From Cordylochernes scorpioides (taxonomy: Eukaryota; Arthropoda; Arachnida; Pseudoscorpiones; Chernetidae): 64,000 bases of DNA. The notes under the pieces were generated by a model that saw nothing but the letters and a program-made list of their open reading frames with translations, had not been told where the DNA came from and ran no database searches. The translations under genes and the position numbers were made by a program. The DNA lies in NCBI GenBank assembly GCA_030710605.1, contig CP092872.1, forward strand, positions 5,196,019 through 5,260,018, written 5' to 3'. Positions within the stretch are counted from its first letter, which is position 1; every line of letters begins with the position of its first letter. Shown here piece after piece: positions 32,373 through 44,335 of this stretch.

Positions 32373-34026
32373 AAACTTATAGTTATGAAGAAAACATAGA
32401 CTTGAAGGTGAAAGTTATTAACAATGTTATAAAATAAATGAAGCTTCCAGGGTTAAGTTTCTTGTGCAAAATTTTATTTTCTATCTTTCGGACTTGTCAG
32501 TCCTTTAACAATATTATCACGTTAACAAATTAATAATAAATATTATTTTTATATACAATGTGCTTGGTTACCATTATTATCAGCTGGAATCTCAGAAAAT
32601 TCAAACACCATAAAAGAATGAAAGTCATATATTGAAAATCTAATTCTTATTTAAGATTTCCAAACACGCTATGATTGTGAAAGTTGATGTAACTTCCCTG
32701 ATGGCAGAGCCTAGTGTTCTACACGAGTTATAACCTAGTCAAATCACTGAAACCTAAGACAGAATTGTGTCCCCAAATCTCAAAATAATCATAAAAACAC
32801 ATTTATTGCAAATAAACGTAGGTTCTTCGTCACTTTCGGAACAAAATTCTGTCAGCCATTTTCCTTCATTGTCAAACATCTTCCTTCCGAGGAGTTGAAA
32901 CCTGGCTACTGTCAATCTACACAACTACGATCAAGGATCGAAACCCGCAGGAAGCTCATTTTTATATTTATTAATTTGTCTCAATATTACAATCAAAGAG
33001 AGAGGCTGGCTGGCCGGTATTCATAAAAATATTTATACTAGACGAAGTATCTTTAATTTTAAGATTTATAATCAAAGATATTCTCTTTATTATGTTTCTA
33101 AATGGAGAAAAGAATGAAATGGACATTTAAACTAAATAATTTTTAGAATTATAAACGGCTATGCATTGAACTACAGAGATTTATTATAAATACAAGTTAG
33201 TAGTTAGTAAGTACTAGTTACCTGATCAGATGCCTGTTTGTTAATATTTAAAATTATTTTGATTTTCACCTTTTTTTTACTCTTCTACAAAATAATATTG
33301 TCACAAAGTATTTATTATTTTATTAACAGAGTATCATTTTTTTATGTTTATATTTTGCTACTCTGTAAACTTCCTTCATTGCTTATATTTTTGTTTATCA
33401 TTCATAGTTTGTTTTTGTTTTAAATAAATTGCTGTGTCATCCTGAAGTTTGTCTTTCCTAATTTTCCACTTGGCAATATCTTTAAAAAAAGTGAAAATAT
33501 TCTGTTTTGATAAATTGCTAAAGATAAATCTGAAAATAAGAGTTCACCAATAAATCGGTGCAAAAGAAATAAATAAAAGAACTTCTATAATTAAAATCAC
33601 ATTGCCAATGAAAAAAAAAAAAGGTTTCTTTAAAGTTTAATTTTGTTTGAAATTAATTTAAAAAATTCTCGGAAAGTGATTCTCAGCAAGGCGGGTCATG
33701 AATATACATGGCGATCCTGAATAATTCAACGAAAGGCTGCACACACACACTGAGCAATCAATAAACAGACTTGTTTTCATCCAGGTGGGTACTTGAAGGT
33801 ATGCAAATTGGGAGGAAATACATTCGTCTGCCACCTTCACGGACTGAAAACTCCTGTTTGTTCAACTCTTCTTTCTTTTATCTCGGGACATTTCCAGCTT
33901 CGTCAGGATTCTGAATCTTTACAGAAATTGTTGGAATATTTGTACATTTTTAATTATATAAATATATATATATATATATGTCCTAATTTGTATAAATTCA
34001 AATATGTATAATTTCTTTTTTCCAAA
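32373..34026. other. AT-rich region, no gene
   Basis: Includes GGCTGGCTGGCCGG (about 33003), a relic of the 22170 repeat family, and a T-rich stretch 33260-33425 whose frame is composition-driven. A patch at 33690-33910 is less AT-rich but unrecognised. Confidence 0.45.
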
Positions 34027-34416
34027 ATAAGTAGGTCTTCTTCTTTCTTATCTCCACTCAATCATATTAGAATGTCAAGCTTGTAAAGCTTGAGAGTGTC
34101 TGTTGACAACCATCATGACTGGGTGAAGTAGAATGCGTCTCCCTTTGTCATTAAGACTGGGAGCACTACTCAGTGGCAGGCCGACTTAGCTATAAAATAA
34201 ATGGCCGTCTCTGACATAAGGAACAGACGCCATGTGCAGCCGCTCCTAACATGGAGTACAAACGCTGCTCATCCTGTATCCCTGGATCTGGAGCCCTTAC
34301 AGGGTACGTACTATCAGCCAGGCCAGCTGAGCCCAGGTTTTTTAGCGAGCTTGTTACTGCTCCCCCTCCTCCTTTTTCATCCGGACTTGGGACCGGCAAA
34401 GGCGGAGTTAAAATAA
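34027..34416 (+). repeat. Dispersed GC-rich repeat (family D)
   Basis: Opposite-orientation copy of 10810-11215, with different indels and stops. Confidence 0.6.
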
Positions 34417-34631
34417 GTATGTAAATATGTTAAGCTTGTGTTAAAATGCAAATATGCAAATTCATCCATCTATAAAAATTACAAAAATAAACGTGGCAGA
34501 CACATCGTGGGCGAATGCTACGGCACGTCGCGGGTGCGCTGCTCACTTGGCTGGAACTATTTCTTGGGAATGCATGCATGACAGTTGCACCCTTCCTTTC
34601 GATCACGACATATATATATATTATAATTTTA

Positions 34632-35190
34632 TTTGACATATCGGACGCGATATCCCAGCTTGGGATAATTGCGCCTTCATACATTTTAGCAGTTTATATA
34701 CAATTCATTTTATATACAATTCAATAAACAAGACTAAAAAAAAATTAAAACTGAAAGGTTGATTTTCTCAAACAGAAAAGAAAATCTAAAATGAATTTAC
34801 AAAAATTATTGAATTATATATAGGTGTCCTTGTTATATACAAATTTGCACATTTCTTCAATGGGATAAAAATGATTACTTCTGTAGCTGTGATAGATTGG
34901 ACATTCTATCAATAAATGTATTAAGTTTTGGTTTTATTTTCCACAGAAGCAGCTAGGATCACCCGTTGCCCCGATTTTAGCCAGAAATTCTCCGAAATTA
35001 CCATGATTTATAAATTAAATGTCGTTTTATAATTCTATTAATGATTTTATATATTGATATTTTTAGTAGCAAGGCGTTCTCCGAATCTCAAAGAGAAATA
35101 TCGAAAGATAGTGATAACTATTTGATCCAAAATCATTATTAATGAGAAAAGGTTCAAATGGAGATTGGCCTATATATGACAAGATTAAAA
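34632..35190 (-). mobile_element. LINE 3' fragment
   Basis: Minus strand: the remnant of the cysteine motif region (GAAGCAGCTAGGATCACC on the plus strand), then a degraded tail ending at the CGCGATATCCCA block, which also ends the LINE at 44925 and the fragment at 54420. Confidence 0.6.
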
Positions 35191-35201
35191 ATATAGGTTA
35201 A

Positions 35202-35883
35202 CTAGACGAATGACCCGGCTTCGCCCGGGAATTCACGAGTACATAAAAACGAATAAACGCCGTTAAGATGTTAATAATATGTACATTTAAATATTAGGAG
35301 AGATTTTGCATATTGCTTGATATTAGAATATTTTATTAAGTTAGTTTGTATTTTTTGCATATTGACTATTGTTTGTTTAATTTTAAGAATTATCATATTG
35401 ACTGTAACTTTTATTTATTATATAAAAAAACAAAGGCCAGAACAAAAATTAATAAAAAATACGAAAGCTATTGTTTACATACAGTAACGCTAATTTTGTA
35501 AAGTTTTTTTTTTAAATTGCATTGTGTGCACTTACCGTAACTTAGTAATATAAATTTCTCTCTCAATACTTTTGTAAAAAAAAGTGACACTCGTATAAAA
35601 AGATATTTTAAAAAAAGTACGCAAGCAACTTGAAAAGAAATGCAGAACGCTCATTGGTCGCTTAATTGGCCTCGTGTTGTTACTTCGCCTCGTATTTACT
35701 CCGTGTAAAAAAAAGTTCTTCAAATGAAAAAAAATAAATAGCCAAAAATACTAATCAAAATGTAGCCGAAAAATTTCCTCAGGTTTATAAAAAGCGACAT
35801 GCAAAATTTGGTACCAATTGGTTCAGTAGTTTTTGAGTTTATCGCGAAACAGACAGACAGACATTGACTTTTATATATAGAGA
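35202..35883 (-). mobile_element. Non-autonomous Helitron
   Basis: Minus strand starts TCTCTATATATAAAAGTC and ends with the hairpin CCCGGGCGAAGCCGGG, 8 nt of TCATTCGT and CTAG. Host A and T flank the ends as Helitrons require. Related to 41881-42572. It encodes no Rep/helicase and would depend on an autonomous partner for rolling-circle transposition. Confidence 0.8.
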
Positions 35884-35914
35884 TATATAATGAAATAAAC
35901 TTTTATTTTTATTT

Positions 35915-36320
35915 TCAACATGGCTCTATAACGGTATCGCTTCTTTAACGACCATATCTTTAAAACGGTATTGCCTCTTTAAAGGCCAGATTTCTATAAC
36001 GACCACACCTCTTTAATGAAAACGCATCTTTGACGTCCACGCCTCTTTAACGACCACGCCTCTTTATAAACCACATCTCTTTAATGACAACACCCTGTAT
36101 ACAATCACGTCTATTTAACAACCACGCTTCTTCAACAACCATGCCTCTTAAACGACCACGCCTTTTCAACGGCTACATCCTTTTAAATAGTATAACTCAT
36201 TTACAATCACGCCTCTTTAAAGCCAACACCTATTTTACAACCACGCCTCTCTAACAACCACGCCTCTTTAAAGACCTCACAATGGCTACACCTATTTTAC
36301 ATTCACACATCTTTAATGAC
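35915..36320. repeat. Degenerate 17-18 bp tandem repeat
   Basis: About twenty diverged units related to ACGCCTCTTTAACGACC. Non-coding. Confidence 0.7.
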
Positions 36321-36957
36321 CTAATTACTTAAACACTTCCCTCGTTAATTATATATTGCTTTAAGTAAACTTAGTAGAATTGTTTAAATGGGTTGCGCCT
36401 GAAACCACACACACTACCCCCGTTGTCATAGAGAGAGATTTGAGATTGAAACTACTTTTATTATATCGTTTAAATAAGAATAAATAACATTGAAAAGGAT
36501 ATATATGGATAAATAAATATAAAATTGATGAATATACATATAAGAAATTTAAACTATTTTTGACGCGCGTATCATTATTTTTGATATCAAACACATTTCT
36601 ACTGAATGGTATATTGTTTATCGTTTGCAGTACCTTCATTAATATACATATATATATACTCTTCCTGGAATAATAAAGCAAACCTACAGTCAACCCAGAG
36701 AGAGACGGGCAGCTAAAGTCCGGTCATTTAAGACACCAGCGACATTCCAAGGGGCGACCAGAGGGGCCCATGAGTTCTCGGGACTATTAAGACAGGAGGG
36801 GGATTGTGGGCGATACGAACGACCGCCCGGCTGTTGCCGGGCCCGGCTCTCTCTGTCTCTTTCTCTCTGGTTGCCTAGGTTCCTCTTCCAACTTGTGGTG
36901 TGATTATTTCTCTTTCCCCACCTTATTATAATATTTCCACATATATATATTAATTAT
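36321..36957. other. Spacer with GC-rich patch
   Basis: 36690-36910 is GC-rich with a CT tract (CTCTCTCTGTCTCTTTCTC). AATAATAAAGCAAACC at 36667 resembles a polyadenylation region, so an LTR end is possible but unproven. Confidence 0.35.
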
Positions 36958-37193
36958 CCCTAGCACACGTGGTACAGGCCATGATAATCATGGTGGGTAG
37001 TTAGCGACTGCTTTTACTGTAAGCGCACCACATGTTTACACATCAGTTCGACTTTTGTACTTACAAATATTTCAGTGCACCGTTTGGTTACTTACACTCT
37101 CTAGTGGGGTTGGACTTTTGCAAGAATCGGAGAACCATTGAAGCATTTTCTTTATTAGAAAAAAAATGCCCAATGCTGGATTCGATCCCGGGT
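36958..37193 (-). mobile_element. SINE-B with expanded head
   Basis: Body and B-box (plus strand GGATTCGATCCCGGGTC, 37178-37193) are intact. The head continues into the tandem array at 37194-38067. Confidence 0.8.
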
Positions 37194-38067
37194 CATAACG
37201 GTCCAAAACTAAAGGTTTAGACCATCCTTCCACCGACCTCATAACGGTCCAAAACTAAAGGTTTAGACCATCCTTCCACCGACCTCATAACGGTCGAAAA
37301 CCAAAGGTTTAGACCATCCTTCCACCGACCTCATAACGGTCCAAAACTAAAGGTTTAGACCATCCTTCCACCGACCTCATAACGGTCCAAAACTAAAGGT
37401 TTAGACCATCCTTCCACCGACCTCATAACGGTCCAAAACTAAAGGTTTAGACCATCCTTCCACCGACCTCATAACGGTCCAAAACTAAAGGTTTAGACCA
37501 TCCTTCCACCGACCTCATAACGGTCCAAAACTAAAGGTTTAGACCATCCTTCCACCGACCTCATAACGGTCCAAAACTAAAGGTTTAGACCATCCTTCCA
37601 CCGACCTCATAACGGTCCAAAACTAAAGGTTTAGATCATCCTTCCACCGACCTCATAACGGTCGAAAACCAAAGGTTTAGACCATCCTTCCACCGACCTC
37701 ATAACGGTCGAAAACCAAAGGTTTAGACCATCCTTCCACCGACCTCATAACGGTCCAAAACTAAAGGTTTAGACCATCCTTCCACCGACCTCATAACGGT
37801 CGAAAACCAAAGGTTTAGACCATCCTTCCACCGACCTCATAACGGTCCAAAACTAAAGGTTTAGACCATCCTTCCACCGACCTCATAACGGTCCAAAACT
37901 AAAGGTTTAGACCATCCTTCCACCGACCTCATAACGGTCGAAAACCAAAGGTTTAGACCATCCTTCCACCGACCTCATAACGGTCCAAAACTAAAGGTTT
38001 AGACCATCCTTCCACCGACCTCATAACGGTCGAAAACCAAAGGTTTAGACCATCCTTCCACCGACCC
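37194..38067 (-). repeat. 46-bp tandem array made from the SINE-B head
   Basis: Exactly 19 units of 46 bp. Each is the A-box half of SINE-B (minus strand GGTCGGTGGAAGGATGGTCT then AAACC). Two unit types occur: 13 with GGTCCAAAACTAAAGG and 6 with GGTCGAAAACCAAAGG, the latter interspersed at units 3, 11, 12, 14, 17 and 19. The last unit (ending GACCCCC at 38069) is joined to the original SINE 5' edge. Confidence 0.95.
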
Positions 38068-38309
38068 CCTTTATTGAATTATCATGAATATTTCAAATAT
38101 TTCTAAATAAATTATTTCATTATTAATTTAGAACTGTCACAAAAAGAGTTTTTGCTTTTGTCCTTTCTATTTTAAGGATAAATGTTGTTGTTGTTTATTC
38201 CTCAAGTCGTTTTAAACGATCTCCCTTAGGTTCCATTGGTCTCAAGTTTTCTATTATAGTCCTGGGGTTTTCTCAGACTTGGAGGATTTGATACAATTGA
38301 ATAGATGAA
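38068..38309. other. Spacer
   Basis: AT-rich with a short (GTT)n, no gene. Confidence 0.4.
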
Positions 38310-38635
38310 ATTTCGAAACTATTTTAAACGCGTATGATTCTTTATGATATTAAACAATTTCTACTGCCCTTACTGCAATGAAATATTAATGGGAGGGCCT
38401 GGTTCATCAGTGGTGAACCCTCCCAGCGGTTTCGCCAGTTTAATCTACCATACCGCTGTTATATTGCATTTTTCGATCTTATTTTTATAGTGATTCTGCT
38501 TTTAGACTCTTGGAATGGGTATTATTATAATTTTTCATTGCAGTAAGGGCAGTAAAAATTGTTCAAAAAGAATCTTACGCGTCTAAAATAGTTTCGAATT
38601 TTCATAACAGATGGCGCGCTAGTGCATCATAATTG
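38310..38635. repeat. ACTGCAAT-core foldback family
   Basis: Arms at 38312-38390 and 38535-38610 (AACTATTTTAAACGCGTATG and ACGCGTCTAAAATAGTTTCG) surround GGGAGGGCCTGGTTCATCAG and CAGCGGTTTCGCC. Confidence 0.65.
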
Positions 38636-39917
38636 AATAGATGTTCTGGACTGACAGGCTGGGAATTACATTAAATTAAGAATAAATAAATAGTAATATC
38701 GCTTATCAACTAAATCTTTTTCAATTTCAAATATTGTGTCAGCCTAATCCACATGTTGTTTCCACGGAGGTTGTAGCTAAGGATTACAGCTGTGCCTCCA
38801 TAAATCTATGGTACCATTACCAAGGAACTGGATGAATTAATGCGATGGAGGATTAAGGAAAGGGCCTCGGAGACATAATGGGGCGGAAGGATTGTACAAT
38901 CGCAAAAACTGAGGGTTTCCATGTGTGTGGCTAGGTTGTAATTATTTGACAGCGTCTAGGGTGCTATTAGAACACTTTCTGGGAAATGGCACTCACTTAA
39001 ATCACTTTAGAAGTGATGCATTGGACGGCACATTAGCGTTTTTCTTACCTGGAGGTAATTTGTCAGGCGGTGGGTTTATGTGACAGGATTTAGCTCTGGA
39101 CTCCTAGCACTCGTGGGATTATACAAACTGCTGTGAATTACTGAACCACTCTGATTTAACGTTAAAACGTTTAGCTTTCTTTAACGTTACCATTTTTTGG
39201 TCGCAACTGTTTTAAACCTGTTGTGTAACCTCATTCAACAATGAAACTTTGATTGTTGACTATCTCAACGTTACAATTTTCCTTGTGCTCTTTAATGTTA
39301 AAATTCTGTTTCTATTTCTTTAACGCGAAAACCTTTATTGTTATCTTCACTAAATTTCAGTCATGGTGAAAATAATAAACTTTGAATTACAATTTACTTC
39401 AATTGTGCTAATGAAGAAAACATAATTTGAGAAAGGTACTACCTGACATAAGGCGAGTAAAACAAAAAATTAAATAAAAGACTTATTTACATAAATACAA
39501 AAGATTTGAGCCGGCCAACGGGAAACAACAGCAACGAGGTAAATAAAGAAAAGAGCGACCTCTGGCGGTCGATTTAACAGAGTATTTGAATCTATAAAAT
39601 ATAAATTTAAACAAAAGAATATTTTTATATAACATATATATATATACTATAACCCACATTTATAAAGGGACGTTTTAATCCCAAACGATGACAATTAAGG
39701 TAGGTGGGACTGGAAGTTATAGGAAACTATGCAAATTTGTCAATTTATAAGCAGAACTCAGAGACATTTTCCAAACCATTAATTCAGCATCTGATGTAAT
39801 CGTTGTAATAAATACCAGACGGTACCTTGTCATGTAGGGATGTTAGAGGTTTATTTGGAATGTTCTAAAATACTGTCACATATTTGATTGCTATGTACTT
39901 TATCATAATTATTCTCA
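38636..39917. other. No gene recognised
   Basis: 38740-39130 is less AT-rich and non-repetitive by eye but has no long frame. 39150-39350 has several TTTAACGTTA-like motifs. 39545-39590 is an inverted copy of the block at 17475-17515. Confidence 0.4.
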
Positions 39918-40220
39918 GGGGGTCAGGGGAAGGATGGTCTAAACCGTTGGTTATCAACTGCTACGACCCGGGTACGATACCCGCATTGAGCACTTTTTTC
40001 TAATTAAAAAAAAATGCTCCAATGGCCCCCGATCCTTGCAAAACTCCCATCCCACCAGCGAGTGCAAGTAACCAAACGGGGCTCAGGCATATTTGTAAGT
40101 GAAAAAGTCGAACTGATTTTCACATGTGTAGACATGTGTTGCACTTACAGTAAAAGCAGTCCCATACTTCTACCCACCATGATTATCATGGCCTGTACCA
40201 CGTGTACTAGGGATAAGCAA
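39918..40220 (+). mobile_element. SINE-B, full length
   Basis: GGGGGTCAGGGGAAGGATGG head, A-box TGGTCTAAACC, B-box GGTACGATACCCGC (two changes), full body to CACGTGTACTAGGGATAAGC, then (AT)n. Confidence 0.85.
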
Positions 40221-40559
40221 TATATATATATATACTTTTTGTTTTCTACAGCGTGTGCTAGCATTCAACGTATCCTTTTATAGTTTAATTACACAGATTA
40301 TTTCGGAAATAATGTAAAATTTCCATCAAAATAATATCTCCGGTATAAATTAAAAAATTCCATATTAATAGAGTATGACAGGTTTACTACTTTACTAGTA
40401 GTGCTTCAGGATCTGCGTGTTGAAGGGCATGTTAGCCTGAAATCTTGAGAAATAGAATAATTATGAAAAGAAACGAAATCCTTGATTCCTTATTGAACAA
40501 TCATTAAGGCGTTATTGTTCATTTTAAAAATATTTTCACACCCATATTCTACAAAATTT

Positions 40560-41367
40560 ATTTTGTCCATTAATATATATATCTATAAATGCATATAAAG
40601 CATATATTGAATATGAATTTATTATTCAACTAATATTTCTAGGGGCAACACGCTTCTCTTTATCAAGGCTTTGATTTAAACTAAATGACGTGGGATCCAC
40701 TCATGCTATACAAGTTCAAAGTAAGAAACTATCTGATGAAAATTTCACTGTATATTCTATATACAGTTACGAGCATCATGCGTTCTTAATAATTTTTCAT
40801 CTCTGTCACCGTTTGCTTTTTTTTTTTGGAATGGCGCTCTCCTATTGGTTGGCTACGATCACGCCACCTTTGCCCCCTCTCCCCCATCATGCCTCCCCCA
40901 CTCGCTTTTTCGTTTTTGTAACTATTGTGTTGGAGCGGGTCGCTCCTTAAATAAATGCATATATTAGTTAATAACTAAATGGAATCCTCTCTTTCTTTTT
41001 CCCAGTAAGAGACGCCTACGGAAGCCAACAGTACATAGACAGATAAAGCACATAGGCTATAGTTATTAACTAATATATGCATTTATTTAAGGCGCCAATT
41101 TATAATTGTAACAAATAGTATTTGAATAAAAACATTCAATCGGGTAAAACACGGGCGTTGCCCGGGTCATTCGGCTAGTAAAATATATTAATCAGATAGT
41201 TTCTTACTTTGATCTTGTATAGCATGAGTAGATCACATACCCACGTGATTTAGTTTAAATCAAAGAAAAACCTTGATAAAGAGAGGCGTTTTGTCCCTAT
41301 AAATATTGGTTGATTAATAAATTTAGATCCAATATATGCTTTATATACATTTATAGATATTATTATG
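40560..41367. repeat. Foldback carrying nested insertions
   Basis: Outer arms 40580-40735 and 41190-41367 are inverted copies (ATCTGAT at the inner edges). Inside lies a second inverted pair, 40948-40985 and 41055-41095 (TAAATAAATGCATATATTAG). A Helitron-type 3' end, CACGGGCGTTGCCCGGG ... CTAG (41175-41178), abuts the right arm. Confidence 0.65.
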
Positions 41368-41432
41368 GATGCTCAATCTTTAAAAAATATATATATATCA
41401 AATTTTTTCTCCCCATTGAATATAACAAAATA

Positions 41433-41620
41433 TTTTACATAAATAAATTTACTGGCAATGCGTTTCTTTTAAATATCATCAAATATGTTCAAATATTATA
41501 TCTACAGACCTTACTGCAATGATATGAGTTATTGCAGTAAGGTCTGTAGAGATAATATTTGAACATATTTGATGATATTTAAAAGAAACGCATTGCCAGT
41601 AAATTTATTTGTGTAAAATT
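41433..41620. repeat. Palindrome with ACTGCAAT core
   Basis: Arms of about 88 bp (ACTGGCAATGCGTTTC outward) with a 10-bp centre. Confidence 0.8.
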
Positions 41621-41734
41621 TTAACGATAGATGGCAATAAAATTTAATTTAATAACAAAATATTTTGAAAATTTAATTCTGTTGACGTTATGTGGCGCTG
41701 TGTTTGTTGTTGACACACATTAAATATGTTATAA

Positions 41735-41825
41735 CACCTTGATAAAGGTTGGTGTTCAGCCAACTGAAATATTGGTAAAATAAATGATATTTTGATCCAA
41801 TATATGCCTTTTTAATTAAAAACAA
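41735..41825 (+). repeat. CCAATATTTC-family arm with hammerhead-like motif
   Basis: TTGATAA (41739-41745), stem II GGTTGG/CCAACT (41747-41752, 41760-41765), GAAA (41766-41769), ATAT (41769-41772), T, then GGTA. Three pairs with the preceding ACC form stem I. The core differs from consensus by C3 to T together with G8 to A, a swap that keeps the C3-G8 pair as U-A. Confidence 0.45.
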
Positions 41826-41880
41826 TCAATATGTAGAAGCAGGGAAGATTCTTTATTGTAATCTTGTATAATTATATCTA

Positions 41881-42572
41881 TCTATATATATAAAAATGAA
41901 TGTATGTGTGTCTGTTTGTTTGTCCTTTATGCCTGACCAAACCACTCATTGGAACGCCATGAAACTTTGGGAAGTTATTTAGTATAGTACTGGGAAGGTT
42001 TCTAGCAAATAAAATTTTTGAAATAACTTTTCGCCTAAAAGTAATCAAGATAAATATTCTAATTCATCTGTTATAATTCAACAATCTGCTCTAAATATTA
42101 TCATGATGATATGATGATTTTGTAATGTATAAAATTAGGAAAGACAAAATTCAGGATGACACGACAATTTATTTGAGACAAGAATAATGATACAATTCAA
42201 AGGCAAGATACTATTCCTTTAACTTCCAATTACCGAGGGAACCAATTAATGTTGATTTTATTCAACTTATCGAGTATTTTTCAAGGGACCGGGAAAAAAT
42301 GTTCACTTTATCGAGAGATTCGTTAGACAAACCTTTACTCGGGTAAAACCCGGGCGAAGCCGGGTACATCCATACAAGAATAATGATACAATTCCAAGGC
42401 AAGATACTATTCCTTTAACTTCCAATTACCGAGGGAACCAATTAATATTGATTTTATTCAACTTATCGAGTATTTTTCAAGGGACCGGGAAAAAATGTTC
42501 ACTTTATCGAGAGATTCGTTAGACAAACCTTTACTCGGGTAAAACCCGGGCGAAGCCGGGTACGTCCGCTAG
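41881..42572 (+). mobile_element. Non-autonomous Helitron with doubled 3' end
   Basis: Starts TCTATATATATAAAAATGAA after an A. Ends CCCGGGCGAAGCCGGG, TACGTCCG, CTAG, before a T. The 3'-terminal ~195 bp occurs twice in tandem (about 42179-42373 and 42376-42572), almost identical. The first copy lacks the final CTAG. Confidence 0.85.
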
Positions 42573-43664
42573 TAATTGGATAAAAAATAGCATTTCTTCA
42601 TTTTCATAGGTGGATGCTCAGGTAAGTAACCTTTCATTGGAGGTTGAATTTGATCAGTTCAAGTCATTTCTTCTTTTTATAAAAGTGGCTAATATGTGAG
42701 ATGACCGCTTAATAGAGGTTTTTTAATAGAGGTTTGCCATCCTCGCCGCGGCTAAATACAAGATCTACGGTTTCTTTGTAGGAGTGGAGATGGAAGGTGT
42801 CAGGGACAAGCTGACAATGTTAAGCACATCCCTCCGCAGGTGGTGGAGGTCCCAATCTGATTCAAATTTTCTTTTCCCTCAATCTCTGTAAGCTACAGAG
42901 ATTTGAATAAAAATTGTTTATGTTGTAGAGGTTTTTTAAAACTCTAATTCTAAAGAATCATCAAAAAAAAATAATAATAATAAATAGTTTTATAAATATA
43001 GTACCTGAAGCATTCGTAAATTCAACACTCTCGGAAAAAAAATTCAAATTACATATTTAATATTTGTTTGAATGTATATGGAAATAGAGAAGACCTATTT
43101 TCTTGTTTTTGTCGTAAACGGTAAATATCTCGGTCCCTATTTCGTCCGAGTAAATAAAGAAAAAAGGCAAATTGAAAATAAATAGAAAATTGATTTGAAT
43201 TTAAATATTTTTTTCAGTCAGACGACGCTGAAATGGAACGCGAGTAGAATATTGAAAGAACCAATTTGAGGAAGGTTTTTTATCTCTTAAGATTTTTTAC
43301 CAAATGTCTCACATAAACTACCATTTAAATCTCACTGATAAATTCTGTTTATGAGCTACTAGCGCTTAAAGGGATAAGTCTCCTAGATAGCCAATAGAAA
43401 CCCGGGATTTGGTTGTAAACATCCGGTTGTAGATATCTTTTGGCTTGAATTAGAAGTATTTTCGAATATTTATTTTGTATTTAAACCCGAAAAATCACTA
43501 TTTTTTTTATTTGTATAGATATGTATAAGTATGAATAGATATGTATTGATATATATAAATTATTTTTAAATGTGTGTGTTTTTTAATTTTTGGATTTTTT
43601 TATAGTTTGGAGGGATAAAAAGAAAAAGATGTATAATATTTAATTATATTAAACACAAAAATTA
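42573..43664. other. No gene recognised
   Basis: AT-rich. TTAATAGAGGTTT at 42700-42730 resembles eroded pogo-type MITE termini. Confidence 0.4.
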
Positions 43665-43880
43665 GGTATATCCTGACCTCTAGCATAAGCATTTTTTAGA
43701 TGCCAGAACGCCATCTAGTGGAACAGAAATCAACTAAACGTTGATTTAACCTGTTTCTTGATATTTGGCCGATTCATTTTCTTGATAAATTAAGAAAAGA
43801 CAACCACGAATCTGTTTCGAGCTGTTTGCCTTCGTCAGGGTGGTGCAGCGTGCTCTGCAATCTAAATTTTGTAAATATAT
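43665..43880 (-). mobile_element. Hammerhead-bearing small repeat
   Basis: Minus strand: CTGACGA (43838-43832), weak stem II, exact GAAA, ACAGATT, then CGTGG which pairs with the preceding CCAC (stem I, first position mismatched). It is followed by a TTAATTTATCAAG hairpin and GATGGCGTTCTGGCATC. Same family as 757-1152. Confidence 0.5.
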
Positions 43881-43924
43881 TAAAGTTTATTTTGTTCTTA
43901 AAATAGAACAATTCATTCTTAAAT

Positions 43925-44090
43925 CATTAGATAATAAAAAGGCATATATTGGATCGAATAAAATATTTTTTGTCAAGTGTTATTAACACTATGCGGCGCT
44001 GAGTTTGTGTATACAAAAATGTAATGCCTCGATATAGGTTTGGCGTTTAGCCAGCCGATATATTGGCAAATAAATCTTTTTTCCTATCTA
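43925..44090. repeat. CCAATATTTC foldback family
   Basis: Left arm GGCATATATTGGATCG. The right arm (ATGCCTCGATATAGG to GATATATTGGC) is incomplete. Confidence 0.5.
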
Positions 44091-44184
44091 TTTTTTTCAA
44101 GTATATATATATACAACCTGAATCTGCCAGTAGTATAATTTAGTAGGCATCTCAAAATAGAGCAATCCCTATTTTAATCTTTTA

Positions 44185-44335
44185 TAAAAAGACATATAAT
44201 GGATTGAATACAAATATGAATCCGCTAATATTTCGGTTGGTAAAGCCTTAACAAAGGTTGACGTTCAGCTAACCGAAATATTGACAAATAAATATTTTAT
44301 TCAATCCAATATATACCTTTTTATTATCTAATTAA
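44185..44335. repeat. CCAATATTTC foldback family
   Basis: Arms GACATATAATGGATTG and CAATCCAATATATACC. Centre GTAAAGCCTTAACAAAGG as in the 32245 copy. Confidence 0.6.

Noticed and set aside
33238-33423. Hydrophobic 61-codon frame resembling a membrane peptide
   Set aside because: T-rich sequence gives F, I and L codons by composition. No support for expression.
37194-38067. CRISPR array
   Set aside because: Units are contiguous 46-bp copies without spacers and derive from a SINE in a eukaryotic genome.
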